Numbered from the stretch's first letter, positions 15,445 to 24,768 are shown. The stretch is DNA of 64,000 bases from Halobacillus locisalis (GCF_013694105.1 NZ_JACEFG010000003.1:186001-250000), one strand, 5' to 3'. The notes: generated from the sequence alone by a model not told the origin. Program-made: numbers and translations.

Positions 15445-15729
15445 TTATTTTATGTATTCCGACACGACAAAAGCCAGGTCATCATTGCCGTACATCGATA
15501 GAACGTCCAGCAATGTTTCAGAATCAATGTGATCCGATTCCTTTTTCGAAACCGTCAGCTCGAGCGCGTCGATCAGTTCGGTGTTTTTGGCCTGATAGGG
15601 ATAGGCCTGTTGGTAAATGTCTACGGGATCCAGGTCATGATTGATGCACCACTGGGCAAATAGCAAAATCATCATCTTCTCGCCTTTTTGATAATTCCGG
15701 ATTACTTCCTCTTCGTTGTTCCGGTCCAC
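15445..15729 (-). CDS. Conserved hypothetical cytosolic protein
   Basis: 94 residues from a GTG at 15729 with AAGGAGG at 8-nt spacing. Predicted all-helical; the stretch FAQWCINHDLDPVDIYQQAYP suggests a small Bacillus family whose name I do not recall with confidence. The stop codon lies next to a family-1 repeat. Confidence 0.65.
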   Translation of the reverse strand: MDRNNEEEVIRNYQKGEKMMILLFAQWCINHDLDPVDIYQQAYPYQAKNTELIDALELTVSKKESDHIDSETLLDVLSMYGNDDLAFVVSEYIK

Positions 15730-15785
15730 GTCTGATACCTCCTTACATGAGGGGATGTTTTCTCTCTATCATAGCATAAAACGAA

Positions 15786-15848
15786 GGGACGGTTCTCGTG
15801 TTTGGTGATGAGACGTAGTCGATATCACCAAACATGAGAACCGTCCCC
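15786..15848. repeat. Family-1 inverted repeat
   Basis: Loop GTGATGAGACGTAGTCGATATCACC shows an inner palindrome. The repeat ends 14 nt from the BCCT gene's stop codon. Confidence 0.93.
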
Positions 15849-15862
15849 ATGTCTACCCATGT

Positions 15863-17386
15863 CTATTTCTTTGGGTTGAAGCGGCCGACTCCGAGTTCTC
15901 TTCCTTCTTTGTAGATGGATTTGATGAAGCTGATCATCATCATGAGCATGATGATCGAGAAAGGGAGAGCGGCGATGATCATGGTGTTCTGTAAGGCTTG
16001 CAGTCCTCCTGTGTAGAGAAGCGCAAGGGCGGTTGCGGATAACAGGACGCCCCATGTCAGTTTGATGGTCGTGCTCGGATTTTCGGATCCCCCGGTCGTC
16101 ATCATGCCTAATACGAATGTGCCGGAATCCGCTGAAGTAATGAAAAAGGTTCCGATCAGACACATGGCGACAATGGAAGCGATCAATCCCAATGGAATGT
16201 TGTCAAAAACGCCGAACAGAGCTTTTTCTGTCGCAAGCGAAGAAATGGTATCAATGGCGTTATGCTCTAATGAAATCGCGGTCCCGCCGAATGTCGAGAA
16301 CCATAAAAAGCCGATGACGGACGGCACGATCAGCACGGTGAAGACGAAATCACGGATGCTGCGACCGCGTGAAACCCTCGCGATAAATACGCCGACGAAT
16401 GGGGACCAGGCAATCCACCACGCCCAGTAGAAGATGGTCCAAGCGTTTATCCATTCCCGCGTGTTTTCATTCAAAGGAGCGATGCGAAAGCTCATCAGCG
16501 GCAGGTGCTGTAAATACGAGCCGAGGGAGTTCGTGAAGATGTTCAAGATGAACATCGTCGGTCCCATCGCAAAAACGAGTAAGAATAACAGACCTGCGAG
16601 GGCCATGTTGGCGTTGCTGAGGATTTTGATTCCTTTTCCAAGACCGGTCCAGGCCGATATCATGAATAAAACGGTCACGATGGCGACAATGATAAATTGG
16701 ATCAAAATGCCTGTCGGGATATCGAATAAGTACGATAGCCCGCCATTGATTTGAACAGCGCCGAAGCCGAGCGTTGTTGCGACACCGATGACGGTCGCAA
16801 TCACGGCGAGGATATCGATGACTTTCCCCGGAATTCCTTCCGCCGCTTTTTCCCCGATAAGAGGCTTTAATGTTGCGCTGATCAGTCCTGCGTGGCCATG
16901 ACGGAAATTGAAGTACGCCAAGACAAGCGCCACAATCCCGTAAATTGCCCAAGCATGGATGCCCCAGTGGAAATAGGTGAACCGCATGGCATCCTTGATG
17001 GCTTGATCAGTGCCCGTTTCGCCGGTCGGTGAGCTGAGCGCATAGTGACTGATCGGTTCCGCCGTTCCCCAGAAGACAATTCCGATTCCCATCCCTGCAC
17101 TGAATAACATCGCAATCCAGGTCGGCCTCGAGAATTCAGGTTTTTCGTCCGTTTTGCCAAGTTTGATCCTCCCGAGTGGGGTGAGCAAAAAGGTCAAACA
17201 GACGATGAGAAAAATCGTGACGACAATTAAATAATACCAGCCAAGCTTGTTGGCGATGAACGCCCTGACATTCGCTGTGGTCTGTTCAAGGGCATCGGGT
17301 AAGGCTACGCCGAAGATGACAAGCACGAGCATGATGGCTGCAGATATTTTGAAAACCGTAGTGAAGTTCCCTTTCACGGTCGGCAT
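15863..17386 (-). CDS. BCCT family betaine/choline/carnitine transporter
   Basis: Secondary, usually Na+-coupled, uptake system for compatible solutes or choline. It is 507 residues with twelve membrane segments. Family motifs are GMGIGIVFWGTAEPISHY (about 95-112) and the tryptophan-rich FYWAWWIAWSPFVGVFIARV (about 317-336) followed by SRGRSIRDF. It is of the OpuD/BetT/CudT type. Lying next to choline dehydrogenase and betaine-aldehyde dehydrogenase genes, it most likely brings in choline (inference); a betaine carrier is the alternative. It is separated from betA by a family-1 repeat. Confidence 0.92.
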   Translation of the reverse strand: MPTVKGNFTTVFKISAAIMLVLVIFGVALPDALEQTTANVRAFIANKLGWYYLIVVTIFLIVCLTFLLTPLGRIKLGKTDEKPEFSRPTWIAMLFSAGMGIGIVFWGTAEPISHYALSSPTGETGTDQAIKDAMRFTYFHWGIHAWAIYGIVALVLAYFNFRHGHAGLISATLKPLIGEKAAEGIPGKVIDILAVIATVIGVATTLGFGAVQINGGLSYLFDIPTGILIQFIIVAIVTVLFMISAWTGLGKGIKILSNANMALAGLLFLLVFAMGPTMFILNIFTNSLGSYLQHLPLMSFRIAPLNENTREWINAWTIFYWAWWIAWSPFVGVFIARVSRGRSIRDFVFTVLIVPSVIGFLWFSTFGGTAISLEHNAIDTISSLATEKALFGVFDNIPLGLIASIVAMCLIGTFFITSADSGTFVLGMMTTGGSENPSTTIKLTWGVLLSATALALLYTGGLQALQNTMIIAALPFSIIMLMMMISFIKSIYKEGRELGVGRFNPKK

Positions 17387-17450
17387 CCCCTTCCATAATA
17401 AAGCTTTCTCTCTATTATCATGAACAGGGATGGATTTTATGCAAAACGAA

Positions 17451-17512
17451 GGGACGGTTCTCGTGTTTGGTGATGCGACGAAGTCGACATCCCAAACACG
17501 AGAACCGTCCCC
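17451..17512. repeat. Family-1 inverted repeat
   Basis: Loop GTGATGCGACGAAGTCGACATC, closely related to the loop at 15786. It ends 4 nt from the betA stop codon. Confidence 0.94.
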
Positions 17513-17516
17513 ATGA

Positions 17517-19193
17517 TCAAACTGTTCCGGCGTCGGGTGCGTGGACGCCGTGGCGATAGTAGTCGGCGTCGATTGGGTCGAGTGGTTTGCGACCTTGGAT
17601 CAGGTCGGCTGCTTTCTCTGCCAACATCAGCACGGGTGCGTGGATGTTGCCGTTTGTTACGTAAGGCATGGCAGAAGCGTCAGCTACTCGTACGTTATCG
17701 AGGCCGTGAACCTTCATTGAGTTCGGGTCAACAACAGACATGCGGTCTGATTTTGGTCCCATTTTGGCTGTACAAGACGGGTGAAGCGCTGTTTCGGCGT
17801 CTTCTTTGACCCATTCCAGGATTTCTTCGTCGGTTTGAACCGTTGGACCAGGGGAAATTTCGCCTGCGTTGTACGGCTTCATCGCTGGTTGGGACATGAT
17901 GTTACGCGTCACGCGGATCGCTTCGACCCATTCGCGTTTATCCTGTTCCGTTGAAAGATAGTTGTACACCATGCTTGGGTGCTCTTTCGGGTCCTTCGAT
18001 TTGATCTTAAGGGATCCGCGAGCATCGGAGTACATTGGTCCGATGTGGACTTGGAATCCGTGATCGGTCGGCGCTTTTTGACCATCGTAACGTACCGCGA
18101 CCGGAAGGAAGTGGAACATGAGGTTCGGATAGTCAACGTCGTCGTTTGAGCGTACGAAACCGCCACCCTCAAAATGGTTGGTTGCTGCTGGACCTGTGCG
18201 TCCCAACATCCACTGCAGTCCGATCCACGGCATACGGGCTTTATTTAAATTCGGTTGTTCAGAAACAGGTACTGGACAAGCGTGCTGGACATACACTTCA
18301 AGGTGGTCCTGCAAGTTTTCGCCTACCCCAGGAAGGTCGACAACCGGGTCGATGCCAAGGGATTTCAAGTGTTTCGCGTCCCCAACACCGGATAGTTGAA
18401 GCAGCTGTGGCGTGTTGATGGCACCGCCGGCTAGGACGACTTCGCCTGCTTCGACTTGATGCGTTTTACCGTTTCGCTTGTACGTCAATCCTTTCGCGCG
18501 TGTGCCATCGAAGTCGATGCTTTGCACAAACGCACGCGTTCTTACGGTCAGGTTTTTGCGGTCCATGACCGGGTGAAGATAGGCACGGGAAGCGGACAGG
18601 CGCTGGCCTTTGTAGACGTGCTTATCGAACGGTCCGAAGCCTTCTTGGCGGAAGCCGTTCACGTCAGGCGTGCGGTTGTAACCTGCTTCTACACCTGAGT
18701 CGAAGAACGCTTGGAATAGAGGGTTCTTCGCTGGTCCGCGCTCAAGTTTGATCGGTCCGTCGTGGCCGCGAAGGTCATCATCTGGTGATTCCAATGCATT
18801 TTCTAGACGTTGGAAATAAGGAAGGCAGTGTTTGAAATCCCAGTTTTCCATACCTTCATCAGATCCCCAACGCTCGTAATCCATCGGGTTTCCGCGCTGA
18901 TAGATCATGCCGTTGATCGAGCTTGAACCGCCGAGTACCTTACCGCGCGCATGCTTGATGCGGCGTCCGTTCATATAAGGTTCAGGGTCTGATTCGTATT
19001 TCCAGTCATACAGGCTTTTACCTGCTGGGAATGGCAGGGCCGCCGGCATTTGAATCAGTAAGTCCCAGTTATAATCGCTACGTCCTGCTTCTAAAATCAG
19101 AACGCTCTTCTTTCCATCTTCACTAAGGCGGTTGCCGAGTACAGACCCCGCACTACCGCCACCAACAATTACGATATCGTATGATTCCGTCAT
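17517..19193 (-). CDS. betA: Choline dehydrogenase, GMC flavoprotein
   Basis: FAD enzyme oxidising choline to betaine aldehyde (and possibly further). 558 residues: dinucleotide-binding GGGSAG (11-16), GMC signature [14 protein letters not shown] (82-95), second GMC motif [14 protein letters not shown] (about 256-269), and the C-terminal catalytic histidines in HPSCTAKMG (His471) and NGNIHAP (His518). Ribosome site AAGGAGG upstream. It follows betB by 49 nt in the same operon. This is the BetA/CudB type, not the iron alcohol dehydrogenase (GbsB) used by B. subtilis. Confidence 0.94.
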   Translation of the reverse strand: MTESYDIVIVGGGSAGSVLGNRLSEDGKKSVLILEAGRSDYNWDLLIQMPAALPFPAGKSLYDWKYESDPEPYMNGRRIKHARGKVLGGSSSINGMIYQRGNPMDYERWGSDEGMENWDFKHCLPYFQRLENALESPDDDLRGHDGPIKLERGPAKNPLFQAFFDSGVEAGYNRTPDVNGFRQEGFGPFDKHVYKGQRLSASRAYLHPVMDRKNLTVRTRAFVQSIDFDGTRAKGLTYKRNGKTHQVEAGEVVLAGGAINTPQLLQLSGVGDAKHLKSLGIDPVVDLPGVGENLQDHLEVYVQHACPVPVSEQPNLNKARMPWIGLQWMLGRTGPAATNHFEGGGFVRSNDDVDYPNLMFHFLPVAVRYDGQKAPTDHGFQVHIGPMYSDARGSLKIKSKDPKEHPSMVYNYLSTEQDKREWVEAIRVTRNIMSQPAMKPYNAGEISPGPTVQTDEEILEWVKEDAETALHPSCTAKMGPKSDRMSVVDPNSMKVHGLDNVRVADASAMPYVTNGNIHAPVLMLAEKAADLIQGRKPLDPIDADYYRHGVHAPDAGTV

Positions 19194-19242
19194 GTGTAAT
19201 TCCTCCTTGATGTGTGATCTATTTGAATAAAAGTTCGATAGC

Positions 19243-20715
19243 TTAGAACCAGTTGATCGGTTCAGGCTTCAAGTTCTGGAAAATATGCTTCGTTTCTGTG
19301 TATTCTTCGATACCTAGCTTGCCAAGTTCGCGTCCGATTCCAGACTGCTTATATCCACCCCACGGGGCGTGCGGGAAGTACAGGTTGAATTCGTTGATCC
19401 AAACTGTTCCCATGCGCATTTTCGCGGCACAGCGTTCTGCTCTCGCGATATCGTTTGTGAACACGCCGCCAGCAAGGCCGTAAATCGAGTCGTTCGCAAG
19501 CGTTACAGCTTCTTGTTCCGTCGTGAATTTCTCCACCGTAATGACCGGTCCGAATCCTTCATCTTGCACGACGTTCATGTCGGTCGTGCAGTCTGTGAAG
19601 ATCGTAGGCAGATAGAAGAATCCGTCTTGTAATTCAGGATCTTCCGGACGTTTGCCACCGATGGCCACCGTCGCGCCTTCTTCGATCCCTGCTTCTACAT
19701 ATTTCTCTACCTTCGCCAAGTGTTCAGCTGAAATCAGTGGCCCCATCTGAGTATCTTCCTCAAAGCCACTGCCGAGCTTGAAGTTTTCCACTCGTTCTAC
19801 AAGCGCTTTGACAAAATCGTCATGAATGCTTTCTTCGACGATGAGTCGGGTACCTGCTGAACAGATCTGTCCCGCATGGAAAAAGACGCCGTTCAACGCT
19901 TGGTCGACAGCCAAATCGAAATCCGCATCCGCGAAGATGACGTTCGGGTTTTTCCCGCCGAGCTCAAGTGCAAGCTTCTTCACGTTCACGCTTGCGGTCT
20001 GCATGATTTTCTTGCCTGTTTCGATGCCTCCGGTGAATGAAATCAGGTCGACGTCAGTGCTGCTTGATAATTCATGGCCGACGGTTGCGCCTGCTCCAAG
20101 AACGAGGTTGGCAACGCCTGCCGGTACGCCAGCTTCTTCGATTAGTTCGAAGACTTTGATTGTCGTAAGCGGCGTGATTTCGCTCGGCTTCATAATTAAT
20201 GTATTTCCTGTGGCAAGCGCTGGAGCGAGCTTCCAAGACGCTTGGAGTAGAGGGTAATTCCAAGGAGTGATTTGCGCACAAACACCAACGGGTTCGTGAA
20301 CGACTTTGCTGATCGAGTTCGGTACAGGAGAATCGATCATCTCTCCGCCGTTCTTATCCGCAAGCTCTCCGTAATAACGGAACACGCCCGCGATATCGTC
20401 CATGTCTCCGCGGCTTTCTTCTACTGTCTTACCTGTATCCAGTGACTCGAGGTGAGCGAGTTCTTCTTTGTCCCGTTCAATCAGTTCTGCGATTTTTGTG
20501 ACGAGCGCTCCTCGTTCTGTCGCTGGTGTCGTCGCCCAATCGCCTTGATCGAAGGTTTCGCGTGCTGCTGCGATGGCTTGTTTCGTTTCGGTTTCATCCC
20601 CTTCAGGAACCGTAGCGATCACTTCCTGGTTGAATGGATTAATAATCGTACGCGTATTCTCCGAGTCTGCGCCTACCCATTTACCATTGATGTAATGTTG
20701 TAGTTTAAGATTCAC
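19243..20715 (-). CDS. betB: Betaine-aldehyde dehydrogenase
   Basis: NAD(P)-dependent enzyme converting betaine aldehyde to the osmoprotectant glycine betaine. Starting from the GTG at 20715 (AGGAG 9 nt upstream) it has 490 residues. Motifs: PWNYPLL (about 151), LELGGKNP with general-base Glu251, and GQICSAG with nucleophile Cys285. The first gene of a betB-betA unit divergent from gbsR; also known as gbsA or cudA. A candidate GbsR operator overlaps its promoter. Confidence 0.95.
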   Translation of the reverse strand: MNLKLQHYINGKWVGADSENTRTIINPFNQEVIATVPEGDETETKQAIAAARETFDQGDWATTPATERGALVTKIAELIERDKEELAHLESLDTGKTVEESRGDMDDIAGVFRYYGELADKNGGEMIDSPVPNSISKVVHEPVGVCAQITPWNYPLLQASWKLAPALATGNTLIMKPSEITPLTTIKVFELIEEAGVPAGVANLVLGAGATVGHELSSSTDVDLISFTGGIETGKKIMQTASVNVKKLALELGGKNPNVIFADADFDLAVDQALNGVFFHAGQICSAGTRLIVEESIHDDFVKALVERVENFKLGSGFEEDTQMGPLISAEHLAKVEKYVEAGIEEGATVAIGGKRPEDPELQDGFFYLPTIFTDCTTDMNVVQDEGFGPVITVEKFTTEQEAVTLANDSIYGLAGGVFTNDIARAERCAAKMRMGTVWINEFNLYFPHAPWGGYKQSGIGRELGKLGIEEYTETKHIFQNLKPEPINWF

Positions 20716-20740
20716 GTCTATCAACTCCTGTTTCGGATTG

Positions 20741-20780
20741 GATTAAGTTTATTAAGAATTTATTTAACAAACTTAACGTA
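20741..20780 (-). promoter_or_regulatory. Candidate GbsR operator in the betB promoter
   Basis: TTAAGTTT (20743-20750) and AAACTTAA (about 20769-20776) form an outer inverted repeat around a core. The 20-nt core TTTGTTAAATAAATTCTTAA (minus strand, 20771-20752) is repeated exactly and in the same orientation relative to transcription before the betaine-binding-protein gene (21612-21631). Confidence 0.65.
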
Positions 20781-20957
20781 ACATGTCCTTCTGAGGTTGT
20801 CAAAAGGAACTGGGAAAAGAGAGGAGCTGAAAAGAATCCCGAATTTACATGAGGGATATACTATATAGGAAAGGGGAATTTTGGCGTCCAAGAATGTCCG
20901 ATATCCTATTTGACATTTCGTCTGAACACGTTAACATGAAGTCTGTGAAGAAAATTC

Positions 20958-20975
20958 AATAAATATTTAACACGG
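20958..20975 (+). promoter_or_regulatory. Possible GbsR operator upstream of gbsR
   Basis: AATAAATATTTAACACG resembles the AATAAATTCTTAACG part of the two matching sites at betB and the betaine-binding-protein gene. It lies 27 nt before the gbsR start, suggesting autoregulation. Confidence 0.4.
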
Positions 20976-21002
20976 TTTACTTTAGATCGAAGGAGAGACC
21001 AT

Positions 21003-21554
21003 ATGAGTGAATCTTACGAAACACCCGAGCACAAGATTGATGAAGCCAAAGATAAGGTGATTGGCGCGATTGCCGAGACGATGGATTTGTACGGGGTCAC
21101 CCCGGCCGCCGCCAACTTATATGCGACGATGTACTTCAAGGATCAGATGACGCTTGATGAAATGCGCGAAGAACTCGGCATGAGTAAACCGAGCATGAGT
21201 ACTAGCGTGCGCCGGCTTCAGGAAATCGAAATGGTGAAGAAGACCTTTACACGCGGTTCACGGAAACATACGTATGCCGCAGAGAAAGATTTCTTCCGTT
21301 CCTTCATGGCGTTCTATTGTCAGATGTGGGACCGTGAAGTGAAAATGAACTTGGACGCGATCGAAGAAGCGCAGGAAGATTTCATAGAAGCGATCAAGGA
21401 TCCAGCGAGCACACCGGATATTGTGGCGAACGCCAAGAAATATTATGACCAGCTGGAAGAATCGAAGACCTACTATCATTGGTTGGAAGATTTGGTAGCA
21501 AGCATCAGAAGCGGTGAAATCTTCGAGTTTTTGCCGAAAGACGGCCGCGACTAA
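21003..21554 (+). CDS. gbsR: GbsR-type MarR-like repressor of choline metabolism
   Basis: Cytosolic winged-helix regulator of 183 residues, AAGGAGAG upstream. The helix-turn-helix covers about residues 30-85 (LYATMYFKDQMTLDEMREEL then GMSKPSMSTSVRRLQEIEMV), followed by the basic wing TRGSRKHTY. The C-terminal half (FYCQMWDREV, TYYHWLEDLV) holds aromatic residues that in GbsR of B. subtilis form a choline-binding site. Divergent from betB-betA. Known GbsR represses choline import and oxidation genes until choline binds; the shared AT-rich operator supports the same role here. Confidence 0.92.
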   Translation: MSESYETPEHKIDEAKDKVIGAIAETMDLYGVTPAAANLYATMYFKDQMTLDEMREELGMSKPSMSTSVRRLQEIEMVKKTFTRGSRKHTYAAEKDFFRSFMAFYCQMWDREVKMNLDAIEEAQEDFIEAIKDPASTPDIVANAKKYYDQLEESKTYYHWLEDLVASIRSGEIFEFLPKDGRD

Positions 21555-21611
21555 GACAGGCTGAATGAAGAATGCCCTCTTTCATAAAAAGAGAGCACTT
21601 CTTTATGACTT

Positions 21612-21653
21612 TTTGTTAAATAAATTCTTAACGTATTTAATATTTTATAATGC
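21612..21653 (+). promoter_or_regulatory. Promoter and candidate GbsR operator of the betaine-binding protein gene
   Basis: The 20-nt motif TTTGTTAAATAAATTCTTAA (21612-21631) is identical to that in the betB promoter. TATAAT lies at about 21645-21650 and the motif overlaps the likely -35 region, a position suited to repression. Confidence 0.6.
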
Positions 21654-21692
21654 GTTTGAGATATAAATTTTGTAAAAGGGGAGTTATTCAAC

Positions 21693-22592
21693 ATGTACAA
21701 GGCGAAAAGAATACTTAGTATGATTTCAGTGGTTCTATTGATTGCTGTCCTGGCAGCATGTGGGAGCACGAGTGGGGAAGAAACGAGTGACCAAGAAGGT
21801 GCGGAAACAGAGGAACAAAACAAGGAATTGTCGATTGGGCAAATCAACTGGGCTGAAAATATTGCCGTTACGAATATGTGGAAAGTGATTTTGGAAGACA
21901 AAGGGTATGAAGTGAATTTGAACAACTTGAACATGGGAAGTACGATGAAAGCGTTGGAAGCGGGCGACTTGGATGCAAGCTTAGAGATCTGGCTGCCGGT
22001 TCAAGATGCGAACTACTTGAAAGAATATCAAGATAGCGTGAATTTCTCGGATGCGACGTGGTTTGATAATGCCAAAGTCGGACTCATTGTTCCGTCCTAT
22101 TTGGAAGACATCAACAGCATTGAGGACTTGAACGAAAATAAAGACATGTTCAACAGTGAAATCGTCGGATTCGACCCTGGTGCAGGTACGATGGAAGTGA
22201 CGGAAGAAATGATGAAGGAATACGGTCTTGAGTACGAACTTCTAGCAAGCTCTGAACCTGCGATGTTAGCGGAGATCGACAAGGCTGTAGAAAACGAGGA
22301 ACCGATTGTAGCGCCACTTTGGAGCCCGCACTGGGTATTCTCCAAGCATGACCTGAAGTTCCTTGAGGATCCGAAAGAGACATTCGGTGGCGTTGAGAAG
22401 ATCCACCACGCGACTCGTCAAGGATTTGCAGACGACTATCCTGAAGTGAGCGAATGGTTGAAGAACTGGAAGATGGACGATAAGCAAATCGGTGAGCTCA
22501 TTGAATATGTAGAAGGTTCCGAGGATCCGATCGAAGGCGCCCGTAAATGGGTAGAAGAGAACGAAGACTTGATTGGAGAATGGGTGAAGTAA
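21693..22592 (+). CDS. Glycine betaine/choline-binding lipoprotein (OpuAC/ProX-like)
   Basis: Extracellular substrate-binding protein of 299 residues. Lipobox LAAC places the lipid on Cys23, followed by an acidic Ser/Glu linker. The OpuAC-type fold shows tryptophans expected for a quaternary-amine cage: INWAEN (about 52), EIWLPV (about 98) and LWSPHW (about 209). No ATPase or permease gene is adjacent, so it must work with a transporter encoded elsewhere or act as an orphan. It shares the putative GbsR operator with betB, arguing for choline as ligand or signal. Confidence 0.9.
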   Translation: MYKAKRILSMISVVLLIAVLAACGSTSGEETSDQEGAETEEQNKELSIGQINWAENIAVTNMWKVILEDKGYEVNLNNLNMGSTMKALEAGDLDASLEIWLPVQDANYLKEYQDSVNFSDATWFDNAKVGLIVPSYLEDINSIEDLNENKDMFNSEIVGFDPGAGTMEVTEEMMKEYGLEYELLASSEPAMLAEIDKAVENEEPIVAPLWSPHWVFSKHDLKFLEDPKETFGGVEKIHHATRQGFADDYPEVSEWLKNWKMDDKQIGELIEYVEGSEDPIEGARKWVEENEDLIGEWVK

Positions 22593-22596
22593 ACGT

Positions 22597-22645
22597 GGGG
22601 ACGGTTCTCGTGTTTGTGATGGTATCACAAACTGCGGGAACCGTC
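22597..22645. repeat. Family-1 inverted repeat, decayed right arm
   Basis: Left arm GGGGACGGTTCTCGTGTTTG, right arm CAAACTGCGGGAACCGTC followed by TTTTTT, so this copy can act as a terminator for the binding-protein gene; it starts 4 nt after the stop. Confidence 0.9.
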
Positions 22646-22701
22646 TTTTTTATGAAACTTTCGGGGAGGTTATCCGTATCTTTGGTATGTAGCGCAGTCA
22701 T

Positions 22702-22755
22702 GGGGACGGTTCTCGTGTTTGGGAATGAAGAGCATGCAAACACGAGAACCGTCCC
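22702..22755. repeat. Family-1 inverted repeat
   Basis: Complete arms with a GAATGAAGAGCATG loop, 56 nt after the previous copy. Confidence 0.94.
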
Positions 22756-22835
22756 TGATCATCATCGGTTAAAGTCTTGTTATTGTTCTTATGTATATAA
22801 TATAGGTGTCGAGGAAAATGTAGGAGGGATTAGTC

Positions 22836-23312
22836 ATGGAGCCGGAAATCGTACATCTTAAGCCAAAAAAGTTGGTCGGAAAGTCTCGCGTCATGTCGCT
22901 TGCCGAAGACCGGACGCAAGAGTTATGGAAAAGTTTTATGCCGAATCGGTCATCGATTCCACATCAAGTCGATCACCATCTCTACGATATGAAGCGATTC
23001 GACCCACCATTCAATCCTGCCCAGTTCAATGCCGACGTTTCGTTTGAAAAATGGGCGGCAGTGGAGGTGTCTGATGGTCATGAGGAAAGCCATGGCATGC
23101 GGATGACAGAACTTGTGGGAGGAGTCTATGCGGTCTTTCTGCACTACGGGCCAGCTCAGGCTTTCTCTGAAACGCTAGGCTACATATTCGGATCGTGGCT
23201 TCCGTCTTCCGGGTATGAGTTAGATGACCGCGAACACTTCGAACGCTTCACCGAAGCCTATCACCCTATGGACGAACAAGCCGTAGAAGAAGTTTGGATT
23301 CCGATAAAATAA
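22836..23312 (+). CDS. GyrI-like small-molecule-binding protein
   Basis: 158 residues, ribosome site GGAGGGA. The sequence KKLVGKSRVMSL, FEKWAAVEVSD, MRMTELVGGVYAVFLHYGP and FGSWLPSSGYELDDREHFERF matches the GyrI-like/AraC effector-binding domain: paired SHS2 modules and a C-terminal acidic (E-x-W-I-P-I) strand. There is no DNA-binding domain. Such stand-alone domains bind or hydrolyse small ligands; the ligand is unknown. Confidence 0.82.
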   Translation: MEPEIVHLKPKKLVGKSRVMSLAEDRTQELWKSFMPNRSSIPHQVDHHLYDMKRFDPPFNPAQFNADVSFEKWAAVEVSDGHEESHGMRMTELVGGVYAVFLHYGPAQAFSETLGYIFGSWLPSSGYELDDREHFERFTEAYHPMDEQAVEEVWIPIK

Positions 23313-23316
23313 ACAT

Positions 23317-23379
23317 GGGGACGGTTCTCGTGTTCGGCTGAAGTGGCAAGGAATAATCTACAAACACAAGAACCGTCCC
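23317..23379. repeat. Family-1 inverted repeat
   Basis: Left arm GGGGACGGTTCTCGTGTTCG, right arm CAAACACAAGAACCGTCCC with a long unpaired loop. Starts 4 nt after the GyrI-like gene stop. Confidence 0.9.
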
Positions 23380-23405
23380 GCTGTAATTTCAAGAGGGGGC
23401 TTTAA

Positions 23406-23801
23406 ATGGCAGGAGAGAGCGTGATGCAATTAACGTCGACTATTGCGGCCATCATCTTTGTTGTGATGGCGGTTTATCAAGTGTGTCTATTTTTTGGTTT
23501 TCCTTTAGGGGAATTTAGTTGGGGAGGGAAGTATGAGGGCGTGTTGCCGAGGTCGATGAGGCTGGTGAGTTTAATTTCGACCGTTATTCTCCTGTGGTTT
23601 GCGTATGTGTTGTTAAAACACGCGGGGGTGATAACGGATGGATTGGCTGTTCCGACAACGCCATGGCTGTGGGGGATCACCATTTTTATCGGGTTGAATA
23701 CGTTTGGGAACTTCTTTTCTAAGAGTAAGAAAGAAAAGCTCGTGATGACACCGCTAACCGCGATCGTATTTGTGTGCTGTCTTGTGATGTTGATATGGTG
23801 A
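23406..23801 (+). CDS. Four-helix integral membrane protein
   Basis: 131 residues with AGAGGGGG upstream. Hydrophobic segments at about 9-30, 50-70, 84-101 and 112-130 are joined by short loops; the first loop reads FPLGEFSWGGKYEGVLPRSMR, a likely conserved signature with G-E-F-x-W-G-G. I recognise no named family. A family-1 repeat begins 4 nt after the stop. Confidence 0.7.
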   Translation: MAGESVMQLTSTIAAIIFVVMAVYQVCLFFGFPLGEFSWGGKYEGVLPRSMRLVSLISTVILLWFAYVLLKHAGVITDGLAVPTTPWLWGITIFIGLNTFGNFFSKSKKEKLVMTPLTAIVFVCCLVMLIW

Positions 23802-23805
23802 CAAT

Positions 23806-23855
23806 GGGGACGGTTCTCGTGTTTGTGATCGGTTCACAAACACGAGAACCGTCCC
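23806..23855. repeat. Family-1 inverted repeat
   Basis: Perfect arms including the GTGATCGGTTCAC loop, closely related to the copy at 24659. Confidence 0.95.
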
Positions 23856-23874
23856 TATGACGAGGGGGAATACT

Positions 23875-24657
23875 GTGAAGAAACAGGTGTACCGCGGAAT
23901 CATTAGCGTGTTGAACAGTAGAAGGATCGGCGGTGTGCTTCACAATATGAGTCGGTCATCTGTAAGCAGGTGGGTGATTCCTTTATACGCCAAGCTATTC
24001 GGTATCGATGATGATGAATTGGACAAGCAACGCCGAGAGTTCCGTTCGTTAGAAGATTTTTTCGTTCGGAAATTGAAAAAAGAGGCCCGCCCGATCGAGG
24101 GGGATGTGAATGAACTTGTGAGTCCAGTAGATGCCAAGGTGGAGCAATTCGGGAGAGTGGAGGATACGTCGATTGAAGTGAAGGGGATCACGTATTTTAT
24201 AGAAGATCTTTTGAAGCATGAGGAAATGAGTGCTCGCTACCGGGACGGTCTGTTCGTTGTCCTTTATCTCAGCCCAGGAGACTATCATCGTATTCATTCT
24301 CCTGGTAAGGCGGTCGTTGAAAAGCAGTATGACCTTGGAGGTAAATCCACTCCTGTGAACAAAACAGGGATGACACTAGGGAATTCCCCCTTATCGACGA
24401 ATTATAGAATCGTTTCTGAAATGAAAATGGATGACGGAATGAGGTTTGCGTTGGTGAAGGTGGGAGCGATGTGGGTCAATACCATTGAACTTACCCATCC
24501 TTCATCCGAGGTTGAAAAAGGGGAAGAGATCGGCTATTTCTCCTTTGGTTCGACGGTCGTGCTGTTATTTGAAAAAGGAAAAGTCGATCTGCATCCGAAC
24601 GTCAAGCGTGGTTCTTTGGTTCGGGTTGGGGAGCCATTGGCTGTAAAACGTTTATGA
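23875..24657 (+). CDS. psd: Phosphatidylserine decarboxylase proenzyme
   Basis: Makes phosphatidylethanolamine from phosphatidylserine at the membrane. The start is the GTG at 23875 with GAGGGGG upstream, giving 260 residues; an upstream ATG at 23857 belongs to the end of a repeat. The self-cleaving site FGST (224-227) supplies Ser226 for the pyruvoyl group, and VSPVDAKV (Asp86), DYHRIHSP (His138, His141) complete the catalytic set. pssA is not adjacent, unlike in B. subtilis. A family-1 repeat begins 1 nt after the stop. Confidence 0.93.
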   Translation: MKKQVYRGIISVLNSRRIGGVLHNMSRSSVSRWVIPLYAKLFGIDDDELDKQRREFRSLEDFFVRKLKKEARPIEGDVNELVSPVDAKVEQFGRVEDTSIEVKGITYFIEDLLKHEEMSARYRDGLFVVLYLSPGDYHRIHSPGKAVVEKQYDLGGKSTPVNKTGMTLGNSPLSTNYRIVSEMKMDDGMRFALVKVGAMWVNTIELTHPSSEVEKGEEIGYFSFGSTVVLLFEKGKVDLHPNVKRGSLVRVGEPLAVKRL

Positions 24658-24658
24658 T

Positions 24659-24708
24659 GGGACGGTTCTCGTGTTTGTGATTCGATCACAAACACGAGAA
24701 CCGTCCCC
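24659..24708. repeat. Family-1 inverted repeat
   Basis: Perfect arms and GTGATTCGATCAC loop. Starts directly after the psd stop codon. Confidence 0.95.
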
Positions 24709-24768
24709 ACAAAAGCGCCTTCAAAAATCAAATGAAAAATGCTGGCTAGACGACCTTTTTGAGATGCT

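Noticed and set aside
21567-21606. A strong terminator between gbsR and the binding-protein gene
   Set aside because: The stem is interrupted by several mismatches and lacks a good T-tract; the regions may still fold weakly but support is poor.
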